Source: Maricaulis sp. (GTDB taxonomy: Bacteria > Pseudomonadota > Alphaproteobacteria > Caulobacterales > Maricaulaceae). Taken from it: a stretch of DNA of 64,000 nt. The stretch covers positions 1-64,000 of the forward strand of contig JAQXCQ010000141.1 of the NCBI GenBank assembly GCA_029251785.1. The letters run 5' to 3'. Of the stretch, positions 38,789 through 49,010 are shown piece by piece; position 1 is the stretch's first letter; every line of letters begins with the position of its first letter. The notes beneath the pieces are model-generated. The model searched no databases and was not told where the DNA came from. It was given only the letters and a program-made list of their open reading frames with translations. The position numbers and the translations under genes were made by a program.

Positions 38789-40135
38789 CTATTCAACAAT
38801 ATTCTCGTCGATCTCGCGCGCAATCCGGATACCGATACTACTGGCTTTTGTTGTTAGCCCAATAGAGGAGCGGTTGGCTGATCGCGACACTTGCGGCGTA
38901 TCAAGCCATGAGCCGCCGCGCTGGACGCGGCGCGTGCAATCTCCGTTGCGGCGGGCACCGCCATTATCTGGCGCGCGGCGGTAATCATTCGCCCAGCAGT
39001 CCAGCGTCCATTCCCAGACATTGCCATGCAGATCAAATAAGCCAAATGCATTGGGTGCGAAGCTGCCCACCGGAGCCGGGCTGTAATGATCATCATCACA
39101 TTCGGCGCGGTCTTCATTGTCGGACCCGACCTCATCGCTGAAGGCGTCATCGGCGACATTGCCCAATTGGCAATCCCAGTCATTATTACCCGACCAGGCA
39201 TGATCGCTGCCGGCACGGGCCGCGTATTCCCATTCCGCTTCGCTGAGCAGGCGGTAGCGTTCTCCGGTATGGCCAGACAACCAGTCCACATAAGCCTGGG
39301 CATCATCCCAACTCACGCACGTTACCGGGTGATTGGCGGTCTGAATATGCCCGGGATCCTGCCACGTCACCGAGCGCTCATCCGTCCAGACATTATCGGC
39401 CCAAGTCTGACAACCCTCAGACATTCTGTAACGTGCATCATCGACAAACCGTTCGAATTCGCCGACCGAAATTTCGTATTTTCCGACGGCAAATGACGAA
39501 GCGAGAGGGACAGTCCGAACTGGCCCCTCATCACTGTCACGCCCGTATTCAGACCGACGGGAACCCATGGAAAACTCCCCGGCAGGCAAAACCACCATTT
39601 CCGGGCAATCTTCGCAATCGTGAAAGCTGGAGCCGACCGGTGTGCCGGTTTCCGCAAGGGTCTCAAAATCTGGGAGTTGATTGAGCTCGGCATTGCGCCG
39701 ATCGATCACGGCCTGCTGCTCAACTGCCTCTTCGGCGCGATGCTGACGGGTCGCTGGATCGCGATCCGCCTCGTCGTAAAATGCCAATGCCTTGTGATAG
39801 ACCTCGCCCTCACTTCCGGCGCGTTCAATGTAGTCGGCCAGCGGAGCCAAGGCCGCATACGCCTGCCCGGCTCGCAGCAGAGCCTTACCTTCGAAAAAAC
39901 TCAACATTGGTGGCAGCGGCTCATCGCGCTCGATATCATTGAGCTCGATTATGGTTTCTAGCACTAACGGCCAGTCCTCGTCGCCGTCGGCCAGCTCCAC
40001 GCGGCCAGACAACATGTCGAAACGCGCTTCATCGGAGAGCTGGGCGTGCGTGTTCGCCGGAGACAGCCACAACGTCAATGCCAGTGCCGATACGCTGATA
40101 GATTTGCTGGTGAAACTTGTTCCCATTATACGCAC
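38789..40135 (-). CDS. Secreted SUMF1/formylglycine-generating-enzyme-fold protein
   Basis: MVVLPAGEFSMGSRRSEYGRDSDEGPVRTV, HPVTCVSWDDAQAYVDWLSGHTGERYRLLSEAEWEYAARAG, NAFGLFDLHGNVWEWTLDCW, RRVQRGGSWLD; N-terminal signal peptide. Confidence 0.92.
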   Translation of the reverse strand: MRIMGTSFTSKSISVSALALTLWLSPANTHAQLSDEARFDMLSGRVELADGDEDWPLVLETIIELNDIERDEPLPPMLSFFEGKALLRAGQAYAALAPLADYIERAGSEGEVYHKALAFYDEADRDPATRQHRAEEAVEQQAVIDRRNAELNQLPDFETLAETGTPVGSSFHDCEDCPEMVVLPAGEFSMGSRRSEYGRDSDEGPVRTVPLASSFAVGKYEISVGEFERFVDDARYRMSEGCQTWADNVWTDERSVTWQDPGHIQTANHPVTCVSWDDAQAYVDWLSGHTGERYRLLSEAEWEYAARAGSDHAWSGNNDWDCQLGNVADDAFSDEVGSDNEDRAECDDDHYSPAPVGSFAPNAFGLFDLHGNVWEWTLDCWANDYRRAPDNGGARRNGDCTRRVQRGGSWLDTPQVSRSANRSSIGLTTKASSIGIRIAREIDENIVE

Positions 40136-40348
40136 TCCCGGTCGCTGATCAGATGATCAGTTTGCGGCGGGTATCAAACCCTGACTCCGGCATTGTCGGC
40201 AAGCTGAGGAAGATTGGCGGGCAGCCGGATGGTTGCGCCTCAAATATTGGTCGACCCAATTCAATCCCAACCAAGACCGCACCATGTCCTTGTTGCTGGC
40301 ACATCGGGAGCTCAGCTACAGCGCCCGGTTACAATCCGGTGGGGGCGT

Positions 40349-40699
40349 TCAAACTTCAAACCCCGGCATTCTCGCCCACTCAGCTAGAGCATAAAATCCG
40401 GCTCCCATCGTCCCAGCTACTGAGAAGAACAGCCATCCCCAGAAGCCAAATTTGAATTCTTTCCGCCGCCACTCAAATTGAGTCTCACAAAACAAATGCA
40501 AGTAGAAAAACAAGGTCAAGGTCCAAACCCATCCAAGGAGAACTTCACCGACCCCAAGCCCAAACTTGAAGAGGATGAAATACGCTTCAAGTAGGACAAC
40601 GACAAAACACAAAACCGATAATATGAATTGACGAAAATTTGGGGGCGCGAATATGTGCCGAAATTCCTTAGGACTTTGATCAAGTTCCGGCTTGTTCAC
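40349..40699 (-). CDS. Hypothetical small membrane protein
   Basis: Three hydrophobic segments; starts 3 nt after the M28 peptidase stop. Confidence 0.55.
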   Translation of the reverse strand: MNKPELDQSPKEFRHIFAPPNFRQFILSVLCFVVVLLEAYFILFKFGLGVGEVLLGWVWTLTLFFYLHLFCETQFEWRRKEFKFGFWGWLFFSVAGTMGAGFYALAEWARMPGFEV

Positions 40700-40702
40700 T
40701 CC

Positions 40703-42106
40703 CTACTCCCCAAACGACCCTGCAGCGCCCGGGAAGACCACCGGCGTCTCCGACCCATCCAGCGCCACCGCTGAGACACCGAAATAGTAATTATCAATCA
40801 CCACATTCTCGAGCGTCCAGGTGTCGATCTGGCCGACGAAGCGGCTGTGGGTCCATTGATTGCTGTCGGTCAGGCGCCAGTGGACGCGGTAGCCGGCGAG
40901 GTTTTCTGCTGCCTCTCCGGTCGCCAGGGTCCAGCTCAGCGTCGTGGAGGGCTGCACAGCGCCTTCAATGGTGACGTTGGCGGGAAATGGCGGGGCATTG
41001 GCGATCTGGGCCATGACGGCGACGTTAAGGGATGTGAGCTTGGCGTTGTAGTCGAAATCTACACCGTCAATGGTGTCGCCATAGGTGATGCCGTCCTCAG
41101 TGCGCAAATCCTGGTGCTGACGGTTATAATGTTCGTGGGTTTCCATAATGCGGACACCGGGAATTCCCACCGCGTTAAACGGGCGGTGGTGACCGCCGCG
41201 ACCGAAACGGTCGAGGCGATAGACCATCATCACGTCCAGATTGGGAATGTATTGGTCGGCCGTGATGTCGACAAAGCGCGCCAGATTGCGCGATGGGCTG
41301 TCGACTTCGCCACCGGTGAAGCGGCGGGCACGGGCTTCTTCGGGCGTCTCAACATCGCGTGTTCCCTCTGAGAAGACGCGGGCGGTGGAATTGTCGATGA
41401 CGCCGTCAATGCCGGAGATATTGCCGATCATATCATTATTGAGCACAGCCTTGATGCGCCAGCCTTGCTCCAGCGCGTGGGCGGCAACGATCTGGCCGCC
41501 AAACAACCCCTGCTCTTCCCCCGCCAGACCGGCATAGATGATTGATCCGTCAAATTCAGATTGGCTGAGCACCCGCGCGGCTTCGATCACACCCGCCATA
41601 CCGGAGGCATTGTCATTGGCGCCGGGTGACAGGTCTGTGGAATTCATCGGGTCGGTGACGCGGCTATCTATATCGCCGGACATCACCACGTAGCGATCCG
41701 GATCAATACGCCCGCGCTGGATGGCGATGACGCTTACAACGTCAACCGGGTCAGGGATGCGCCGCTCTCCGGAAATAGTGTCGCTGACATACATAACCTC
41801 CAGGCAGCCACCACAAGCGGCGGAGATTCGCTCGAATTCCTCAAAAATCCAGGTTCGCGCAGCACCGATGCCCTGGGTTTCACTGACCGTGTCGGACGCG
41901 GTATGACGCGTGCCAAAGTCGACCAGGGTCTGGACATCTTCGTGCAAGCGATCCGCGGAGACGGCCGCGACATAATCATGTACAGCCAGCACTTCGGATG
42001 GCGGCGCAACACGACGCTCCTGCGCGTCGGCTCCACAGGCCGCCAAAACGGTCGCGGCACTCAGCATCAGAAATTTACGCAAGATCATCTCCCCAGAATA
42101 TTGCAA
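40703..42106 (-). CDS. M28-family metallopeptidase with C-terminal fibronectin type III-like domain
   Basis: SPGANDNASGMAGVIEAARVL, AGLAGEEQGLFGGQIVAA, NNDMIGN; C-terminal 'AAENLAGYRVHWRLTDSNQWTHSRFVGQIDTWTLENVVIDNYYFGVSAVALDGSETP'. Confidence 0.92.
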   Translation of the reverse strand: MQYSGEMILRKFLMLSAATVLAACGADAQERRVAPPSEVLAVHDYVAAVSADRLHEDVQTLVDFGTRHTASDTVSETQGIGAARTWIFEEFERISAACGGCLEVMYVSDTISGERRIPDPVDVVSVIAIQRGRIDPDRYVVMSGDIDSRVTDPMNSTDLSPGANDNASGMAGVIEAARVLSQSEFDGSIIYAGLAGEEQGLFGGQIVAAHALEQGWRIKAVLNNDMIGNISGIDGVIDNSTARVFSEGTRDVETPEEARARRFTGGEVDSPSRNLARFVDITADQYIPNLDVMMVYRLDRFGRGGHHRPFNAVGIPGVRIMETHEHYNRQHQDLRTEDGITYGDTIDGVDFDYNAKLTSLNVAVMAQIANAPPFPANVTIEGAVQPSTTLSWTLATGEAAENLAGYRVHWRLTDSNQWTHSRFVGQIDTWTLENVVIDNYYFGVSAVALDGSETPVVFPGAAGSFGE

Positions 42107-42349
42107 ATTGGATTTGCCCGCAGTGTTTCGTGCGAGGCAGATGAGGTCAAGCCAGATGACCGGGACCCGCGGTCATCGAAATCAAGGTAAAACGCGGGCG
42201 AAAAGGTGAATTTGAAACTTGGCGCGCACGATCGCCGAACGTCCGACTCTCCTGTCTACGAAAGTGAAGTCGAAGAAAATGGGTCGGCCATGATTTAGAA
42301 TTACTCTGGATTGTAAGCCCGAAGCGAATTCGTGTAGGCGGCGCAAAAC

Positions 42350-42739
42350 ATGCAAATGGGGATAAATATGGATTTCATGGAAGCCGTTAGATCGGCATTG
42401 AAAAATTGGAATAATTTCCACGGTCGGGCACGCCGGAGCGAATTCTGGTGGTGGTATTTGGCAAGCATTCTAATCAGCATCGCCGCCGGTTTCCTGGATG
42501 GATTATTGGGCGGGAGCTTCATCATTGTTGCCGTGGTTTCGCTGGGTCTCATTGTCCCAAGTATCGCGATGTTCTTCCGCCGACTGCATGATACGGGGCG
42601 ATCCGCTTGGTGGATGCTGATCGGATTTGTACCACTCATCGGTTTGATTTTGCTTTACTTCTATATTCTCGACAGCGACGCTGGCGACAACGCCTATGGT
42701 CCCAGCCCAAAACCAGCAGCGCCAGGCGACCAGAGCTAA
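42350..42739 (+). CDS. DUF805 (YhaH-like) inner membrane protein
   Basis: MDFMEAVRSALKNWNNFHGRARRSEFWWW..., FFRRLHDTGRSAWW; start may be 42368. Confidence 0.93.
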   Translation: MQMGINMDFMEAVRSALKNWNNFHGRARRSEFWWWYLASILISIAAGFLDGLLGGSFIIVAVVSLGLIVPSIAMFFRRLHDTGRSAWWMLIGFVPLIGLILLYFYILDSDAGDNAYGPSPKPAAPGDQS

Positions 42740-42768
42740 CCACGCTATTTTGACCTTTGAACAACGGG

Positions 42769-42803
42769 CGGGAGCGAAAATCAGGCATTTTCGCTCCCGT
42801 TTT
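42769..42803 (+). terminator. Rho-independent terminator (12-bp stem)
   Basis: CGGGAGCGAAAA-tcaggca-TTTTCGCTCCCG followed by TTTT; between convergent genes, so could act in both directions. Confidence 0.88.
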
Positions 42804-42816
42804 ATTTGCGTCCGCC

Positions 42817-43791
42817 TTAGGGTGTAATAATCACTTTGCCGATCGCCTTCCGACCGGAAAGCTGGCCGAAAGCGCCGAGAAAGTCACTCAGAGGATAGGA
42901 CCCGGCTACGTGGGGCTTGATTTTCCCGTCCTCGAACATCTCAAACAGCTCAGACATATTGTTGTAATGCGCCCCTGGGTCGCGCATCGCCCAGGCGCCC
43001 CAAAAGACACCCACGGCTGACGCGCCCTTGAGCAGGGTCAGATTAAGCGGGAGCTTGGGAATATCGCCGGCGGCAAAACCGATAACAAGGAAACGCCCTT
43101 CCCAGGCGATAGATCTGAAGGCCAGCTCGGCCAGATCACCGCCGACAGGGTCATAAATGACATCCGCACCCTGCTTGCCTGTCAGCTCTTTCATGCGAGC
43201 CTTAAGATCTTCCGTGGTGTAATTAATGCCCTCATCCGCGCCGTGGGCCTTTGCCGCGGCCAGCTTCTCGTCGCTGGAGGCGGCTGCGATGACTTTGGCT
43301 CCCATCGCTTTGCCGAGTTGAACGGCTGCTAGGCCGACCCCCCCTGCCGCGCCAAGCACCAGAAGCGTCTCGCCGGGCTGGAGCTTTCCCCGCTGTTTGA
43401 GCGCGTAATAAGTGGTGGCGTAAACCACGGTCAGGCCTGCACCTTCTTCGAAGGCCATGCTGTCAGGAATTTTTATGACGGCGCCAGCGGGCGCGGCGAC
43501 TTGTTCGGCAAAGGCACCCGTCAGTCCGTTGAAACAGACCCGGTCACCGACACTGACGTTTTTGACCCCGTCTGCGACGGCGGTGACGATCCCGGCCCCC
43601 TCACCGCCGGGTACAAAGGGAAGCGGCGGTTTGAACTGGTACTCGCCGCGCACGCAAAGCAGGTCCGGGAAGTTAAGCCCGGCCGCTTTCACATCGACCA
43701 TCACATGGGCGTCTGGCAGAAGCGGTGAGTCGATCTCTTCGACTTTCATGTCGGCCTCGGGACCAAATTCTCGGCAATACAGCGCTTTCAT
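42817..43791 (-). CDS. NADPH:quinone oxidoreductase family zinc-type MDR
   Basis: MKALYCREFGPEADMKVEEI, FVPGGEGAGIV, VLGAAGGVGLAAVQLGKAMGAKVIA; ORF track start 43815. Confidence 0.92.
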   Translation of the reverse strand: MKALYCREFGPEADMKVEEIDSPLLPDAHVMVDVKAAGLNFPDLLCVRGEYQFKPPLPFVPGGEGAGIVTAVADGVKNVSVGDRVCFNGLTGAFAEQVAAPAGAVIKIPDSMAFEEGAGLTVVYATTYYALKQRGKLQPGETLLVLGAAGGVGLAAVQLGKAMGAKVIAAASSDEKLAAAKAHGADEGINYTTEDLKARMKELTGKQGADVIYDPVGGDLAELAFRSIAWEGRFLVIGFAAGDIPKLPLNLTLLKGASAVGVFWGAWAMRDPGAHYNNMSELFEMFEDGKIKPHVAGSYPLSDFLGAFGQLSGRKAIGKVIITP

Positions 43792-43860
43792 AGTCAAATT
43801 CCTCGTTGGTCGCATCTTTGAACCGCAAAACCGGTTCCCACTTTTTCTGAAGCCGCTCGG

Positions 43861-45063
43861 TTAGGCGACTTCAAACAGGCCGGCAGCACCCATGCCACCC
43901 CCCACACACATCGTGCAAATCACGTATTTCACGCCACGACGCTTGCCCTCGATGAGGGCGTGGCCGACCAGCCGTGCGCCGGACATGCCATAGGGATGCC
44001 CGATCGAAATCGCTCCGCCATCGACGTTGAGGTTTTCATTGGGAATTCCCAGCTTGTCGCGGCAATATATCACCTGCACAGCAAAGGCTTCATTGAGTTC
44101 CCACAGGCCGATATCGTCCATGGTCAAGCCATTGGCCTTGAGCAATTTGGGAATGGCATAGACCGGGCCGATGCCCATTTCGTCTGGTTCTAGGCCCGCA
44201 ACAGCCATGCCGCGATAAATCCCCAATGGAGCCAGGCCGCGGCGTTCCGCGTCCTTGCGCTCCATCAGTACCGAAGCGGAGGCGCCGTCGGATAGCTGGG
44301 ACGCATTGCCTGCGGTGATGAATTTCCCCTCCTGGACCTTCATTCCGTCGTTGAAGACAGTTCGCAGTCCGGCGAGGTTTTCTGCCGACGTGCCGGGGCG
44401 GTTGCCCTCATCTTTTTCCAACGTCACGTCGATATCGGTGACTTCCTTGGTTTCTTTATTGAAAAATTTCATCGTGGATGGCAGCGGCACGATCTCGTCA
44501 TTGAAGCGTCCTGCTTCCTGGGCCGAATGAGTGCGGGCCTGCGACTGGGCTGAATATTCATCCATGGCTTCGCGTGTTATTCCATAGCGATCGGCCACGA
44601 TCTCGGCCGTCTCGAGCATCGACATGTAGAGGTCCGGCTTGTTGGCCTTGATCCACGGGTCCGCGGCGCGATGGTTATTCATGTGTTCGTTCTGGACGAG
44701 GGAGATGCTCTCCAATCCCCCGCCGACCGTTACTGTCATGCCATCAGATATGATTTGCTTGGCGGCGGTCGCAATCGCCATCATCCCTGAGGCACACTGG
44801 CGATCCATGGACATGCCGGCGACCGAGGCGGGAATGCCGGCGCGGATCAGGCTGTTACGGGCGGGATTGCGACCGCTAGAGCCTTGCTGCATGGCGCAGC
44901 CCATGACCACATCATCAATCTCGGCCGGATCAATGCCCGCGCGTTTAACCGCATGAGAGATAGCGTGCCCCCCCAATTCGGGTGCGGATGTGTCATTGAA
45001 CGCACCGCGATAGGCCTTGCCAATCGGCGTGCGGGCGGTTGAGACGAGGACGGCTTCGCGCAT
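43861..45063 (-). CDS. Acetyl-CoA acyltransferase (thiolase)
   Basis: [60 protein letters not shown]. Confidence 0.95.
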   Translation of the reverse strand: MREAVLVSTARTPIGKAYRGAFNDTSAPELGGHAISHAVKRAGIDPAEIDDVVMGCAMQQGSSGRNPARNSLIRAGIPASVAGMSMDRQCASGMMAIATAAKQIISDGMTVTVGGGLESISLVQNEHMNNHRAADPWIKANKPDLYMSMLETAEIVADRYGITREAMDEYSAQSQARTHSAQEAGRFNDEIVPLPSTMKFFNKETKEVTDIDVTLEKDEGNRPGTSAENLAGLRTVFNDGMKVQEGKFITAGNASQLSDGASASVLMERKDAERRGLAPLGIYRGMAVAGLEPDEMGIGPVYAIPKLLKANGLTMDDIGLWELNEAFAVQVIYCRDKLGIPNENLNVDGGAISIGHPYGMSGARLVGHALIEGKRRGVKYVICTMCVGGGMGAAGLFEVA

Positions 45064-45071
45064 GATAATTC

Positions 45072-45902
45072 CTATCCTGTTGCAGCGACGGATTCAGCCG
45101 TCGCTTTGTACCAGACGATTTGTTGGGTGGTGGCCAGCAAGCATCCGCTACGGCTCCACATACGGGCATGTTGATCATAAAACCCGCGATGCCCGCGGGC
45201 ACCGTCGGCTTCAATCAGCATGTAATCTTCACCGGCGGCTTCAAAGTCTTCGGTCGTCGCATGGACATAAACTGTCATCGAGACGGTCGCGAGCATGCCC
45301 GGCTTGCCCGTCGCGAAGAACAGACGCGGCGCGGGCGTGTCGGCCAAGGTAACAAGGGCTGCCGGATCGAGCGATCGACCGGGATCTATACGGACCCAGG
45401 CCGAGGATTGCATGGGCTGTTTGGATTGCTGGAAAGGCGGATTGACGGCCGGTCGGATTTCCAGGGTTTTGGTCCAGGGCATAGGAAGCTGGAAGCGCTG
45501 GCACGTCTCCGGCTCCGGGGCGTCGGGACGGGTGTGTTCCGTCCAGCTGACGGTCTCCCTGCGACGAGACAATACGGCCGTTGCGCGATTACCCAAAATG
45601 GTTCCATCTGCCGATTCAAGGCGGGCAGACCAAAATTGTGTATTTCGACCGCCACCGTCGCAATGGGTGATAATCCGAACCGGCCCCTCTTCGAGTCCGG
45701 CGATGAAGTCCGTCGTAACGGAAACTAATTCCATCCCGTCACCGGCAGCCTCGAGCAAGGCCTTGGTCAAAATACCCGCGCTCCAGCCGCCGAAGGGACC
45801 GATCAGGTTTTTGAATTCCGCACTGGCATCGGCGGCAAAGGTGACGGATTCATCCCCTCCACCTATGCGTTCGAGCGCCATGGATTGGTCGAGCAAATGC
45901 AT
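45072..45902 (-). CDS. Acyl-CoA thioesterase family protein (hot-dog, TesB-like)
   Basis: [17 protein letters not shown], double hot-dog layout, neighbourhood. Confidence 0.78.
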   Translation of the reverse strand: MHLLDQSMALERIGGGDESVTFAADASAEFKNLIGPFGGWSAGILTKALLEAAGDGMELVSVTTDFIAGLEEGPVRIITHCDGGGRNTQFWSARLESADGTILGNRATAVLSRRRETVSWTEHTRPDAPEPETCQRFQLPMPWTKTLEIRPAVNPPFQQSKQPMQSSAWVRIDPGRSLDPAALVTLADTPAPRLFFATGKPGMLATVSMTVYVHATTEDFEAAGEDYMLIEADGARGHRGFYDQHARMWSRSGCLLATTQQIVWYKATAESVAATG

Positions 45903-45904
45903 AA

Positions 45905-46825
45905 TCAGCTCAGGGAGACACCGAGATGGGCCGCGGCCTTGGTCAGGAATTTGATTCCCTGCTCGCCACCTTGCTGAGACTCATTTTGGCCCTCAGGGCT
46001 AATGATAGCGTCGAAATTGGCCGCGACGCCTTCAGGGGTCTGCTCTTCCGGCGGAAGATAGATGCCTTCGGTTTCGTAAATTTTAGTCGCGGCATAACCA
46101 CCCGCACCGGCGCACAGCACCACACGGGACGGCCCATCATCACTGACCAGATAGACCAGGCCCGCCGTGACACATTCTGGCTTGAGCATGTCGAGCATCA
46201 CTGGCGGCATGATGTTCTCCGTCATACGGGTCGCGGCAACCGGGGCCAAAGCATTGACCTTGATGCCATATTTGGCACCTTCCAGATGCAGCACATTCAT
46301 GAAACCGACGAGGCCCATTTTAGCGGCCCCGTAATTGGACTGACCAAAATTGCCGTAGATTCCCGATGAGGACGACGTCATCACAATGCGTCCGTAATTG
46401 GCCTCGCGCATGATCTCCCAAACGGCCTTGGTACAAATCGCCGAGCCCATCAAATGGACCTCATTGACCAGGCGGAAGTCGTCCAGTGTCATCTTGGCGA
46501 ATGACTTATCGCGCAATATGCCGGCATTATTGACCAGAATGTCGATCCGGCCCCATTTCGCCATTGTCTGCGCGACCATATCCGCGACATCAGCTTCAAC
46601 GGTTACGTTGGCGCGATGCGCGATCGCCTCTCCGCCAGCGGCCACGATCTCTGCGGCCACATCTTCGGCTGCAGAGCCGGAGCCCGATCCGTCGACTGAG
46701 CCGCCCAGATCGTTGACCACGACTTTGGCACCCCGGGCTGCCAGCTCAAGTGCGTGCGAACGACCGAGACCATGACCTGCTCCAGTTACGATTGCGACGC
46801 GGTCATCAAAGCGAATATCGGTCAT
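45905..46825 (-). CDS. SDR-family 3-hydroxyacyl-CoA dehydrogenase-like (HSD17B4/MFE-2 type)
   Basis: TGAGHGLGRSHALELAARGAKVVVNDLGGSVDGSGSGSAAEDVAAEIVAAGG, NYGAAKMGLVGFMN; start chosen at MTDIRFDD. Confidence 0.93.
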   Translation of the reverse strand: MTDIRFDDRVAIVTGAGHGLGRSHALELAARGAKVVVNDLGGSVDGSGSGSAAEDVAAEIVAAGGEAIAHRANVTVEADVADMVAQTMAKWGRIDILVNNAGILRDKSFAKMTLDDFRLVNEVHLMGSAICTKAVWEIMREANYGRIVMTSSSSGIYGNFGQSNYGAAKMGLVGFMNVLHLEGAKYGIKVNALAPVAATRMTENIMPPVMLDMLKPECVTAGLVYLVSDDGPSRVVLCAGAGGYAATKIYETEGIYLPPEEQTPEGVAANFDAIISPEGQNESQQGGEQGIKFLTKAAAHLGVSLS

Positions 46826-46826
46826 G

Positions 46827-47297
46827 CTACTTGTCTCCACCCAAAATACTCATTGTCAGCCATTGTGCGATCAAGGCCGGTTTGTCCTCGCCCTCGATTT
46901 CCACAACCAATCCCTGCTTTAACAGCCACTGCCCCGGCTTTTTCTCGATCGCGCTTTCAAGCGTAAAACGACCACGCACGCGCTTACCTGCTCGGACGGG
47001 TTGCAGAAAACGGATTTTGTCGAAACCGTAATTGATACCCATAACCGAGCCTTCGAGACCAAAGGCGACATCAATTGCCATGGCCGATGCCAGCGAAAGC
47101 GACAGAAATCCATGGGCAATCGTACCGCCGAAAGGCGTTTCGGCGGCGGCGCGTTCGGGGTCGATGTGAATGAATTGCGGGTCTTCAGTGACCTCGGCAA
47201 AGACATCGATCCGGTCCTGCTCGACTTCGATCCAGCGGGAGACGCCGATTTCCTGACCGATATGGGAGGAAAGATCTTGCGGGTTAATGGCGGGCAT
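46827..47297 (-). CDS. MaoC-family enoyl-CoA hydratase
   Basis: FAEVTEDPQFIHIDPERAAAETPFGGTIAHGFLSLSL hydratase-2 motif. Confidence 0.94.
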   Translation of the reverse strand: MPAINPQDLSSHIGQEIGVSRWIEVEQDRIDVFAEVTEDPQFIHIDPERAAAETPFGGTIAHGFLSLSLASAMAIDVAFGLEGSVMGINYGFDKIRFLQPVRAGKRVRGRFTLESAIEKKPGQWLLKQGLVVEIEGEDKPALIAQWLTMSILGGDK

Positions 47298-49009
47298 CAG
47301 ACAGTCTCTCCGGTTTGCAGAAGCATTTTGCGCAAGGTGGGTTTGTCAACCTTGCCTGTGCCACCGCGCGGCAGCGGGGCCTTCATGCGCCAATAGTGAT
47401 CAGGACGCTTGAAAGATGCCAAGTGCGGTTTGAGAAACGCCTCAATATCATCATCGCTGAGATCAGCGCCCTCACGAACCAGGATCGCTGCGCCAACGCG
47501 TTCACCCAGCCGCTCGTCGGGAATGCCGATAATGGCGGCTTCGAGGATGTCCTCGTGTTTGGCCATAGCTCCCTCAACTTCGAGACAGGACACGTTCTCA
47601 CCGCCCCGGATCACCATATCTTTCAAGCGATCAACGATGGTCAAAAAACCCAATTCGTCGAGCGTGCCGACATCACCTGTTTTGAACCAGCGGTCCTTGG
47701 TCAATACATCGGCAGTCGCTTCGGGTTGATTGAGGTATTCCCGGAATACGGCCGGGCTACGAATCCAGACTTCACCGGGGTCACCAGTCGCGGCGTCGCT
47801 TCCATCTGATTGGACAATGCGTAAATCGGTCACGGCCGGCACGGCTCGTCCACAGGACCCGGGATTGGCTTGATAATCATCCAACCCATTATAAGTGCCC
47901 AGGGCATTGGTCTCCGTCAATCCATAGCCGGAGCTAGACCACGCCTGTGGGAAGGTTTGGTTTAGACGCTCTACATGGGCTGCGGGACGCTTTGCCCCAC
48001 CAGAACCCATGTCCATCAACGTATCGAGATGGGTGCCACGACGGTCAGCCTCCATCGTGATTTCGTGAGACATGGTGGGAACGCCGACGACATTGGTGAT
48101 TTTTTCCGCCTCGATCAAATCGACGGCATCACCGGCATCCCATTTGCGCATCAAGACCATTTTTCGTCCTGCCATCAGCGACATCATGAAGACCGCGTGC
48201 GATCCTGTGCAATGGAAAAGCGGTACGGCGACAAGCACCGCCGGATCGCTGCCGAAGAAATCCTCACCACCATTTGCCAATTTGAGCGCCGCGCCAATTA
48301 AGGTGAACGATAAGACTGTCGTTACGACACCGCGATGGGTTAGCACCGCCCCCTTGGGCGCGCCGGTAGAACCGGACGTGTAGAAAATGGCGAAATCACT
48401 GTCCGGGTCGATTTGCAGGTCCGGCGGTGGCTTTCCCGCGCCCGTTTCGATCACGGACTTAAGCGTATCGGCTACGCCCGGGACGTCGCCGCGTCCACTA
48501 ATAATGGTGAGACCGAGTTCATCCACCAGCGGCATCAGACGTTCTGCTTGTCGATAGCCCGCGATCACCAGCTTCGCCTGACAATCCTTCAGGCCAAAGC
48601 CCATTTCTTCGCTGGTCCACCAGCCGTTCAACGGAACGACTACCCCGCCGGCCGCAATGATTCCCATGAAGGATGCCATCCATTCCGGGCTGTTGCGCAT
48701 GGCAAGTGCGATGCGCGTGCCCGGCGTGACGCCGTGACGTTCAATCAGACCGTTGGCCACGGCGACGGACTTGGCCACCAATTCGCCATAGGTCCAGCGT
48801 TGATCGTCAAATACCACTGCGGTCTTATCCGCATGCTCCATTGCCATCATCAACAGGAAACGCAAATCCGGCGGCGCATTGACATATCCGCGCTGTTTGA
48901 TGCCGAAATTTTCAATTTCGCCAATGGCAAAGGTCGGCTCGTTTTCGAGCACGGCCATGACCAATTTTTCGCGTGTTTCACGCGGTGGTGCGGATTTGCG
49001 GTCTGCCAT
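47297..49009 (-). CDS. Class I adenylate-forming acyl-CoA synthetase
   Basis: FYTSGSTGAPKGAVLTHRGV, GYGLTETNALG, WFKTGDVGTLDELGFLTIVDRLKDMVIRGGENVSCLEVE, PRGGTGKVDKPTLR. Confidence 0.94.
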   Translation of the reverse strand: MADRKSAPPRETREKLVMAVLENEPTFAIGEIENFGIKQRGYVNAPPDLRFLLMMAMEHADKTAVVFDDQRWTYGELVAKSVAVANGLIERHGVTPGTRIALAMRNSPEWMASFMGIIAAGGVVVPLNGWWTSEEMGFGLKDCQAKLVIAGYRQAERLMPLVDELGLTIISGRGDVPGVADTLKSVIETGAGKPPPDLQIDPDSDFAIFYTSGSTGAPKGAVLTHRGVVTTVLSFTLIGAALKLANGGEDFFGSDPAVLVAVPLFHCTGSHAVFMMSLMAGRKMVLMRKWDAGDAVDLIEAEKITNVVGVPTMSHEITMEADRRGTHLDTLMDMGSGGAKRPAAHVERLNQTFPQAWSSSGYGLTETNALGTYNGLDDYQANPGSCGRAVPAVTDLRIVQSDGSDAATGDPGEVWIRSPAVFREYLNQPEATADVLTKDRWFKTGDVGTLDELGFLTIVDRLKDMVIRGGENVSCLEVEGAMAKHEDILEAAIIGIPDERLGERVGAAILVREGADLSDDDIEAFLKPHLASFKRPDHYWRMKAPLPRGGTGKVDKPTLRKMLLQTGETV

Positions 49010-49010
49010 T

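Noticed and set aside
40301-40370. tRNA-like stretch (GAGCTCAGCTACAGCGCCCGGTTACAATCCGG...GGCGTTCAAAC)
   Set aside because: Resembles D-arm, anticodon arm and T-loop text, but D-stem and T-stem do not pair, acceptor stem is missing and the implied ACA anticodon is implausible. At most a degenerate tRNA remnant; tRNAscan-SE would decide.
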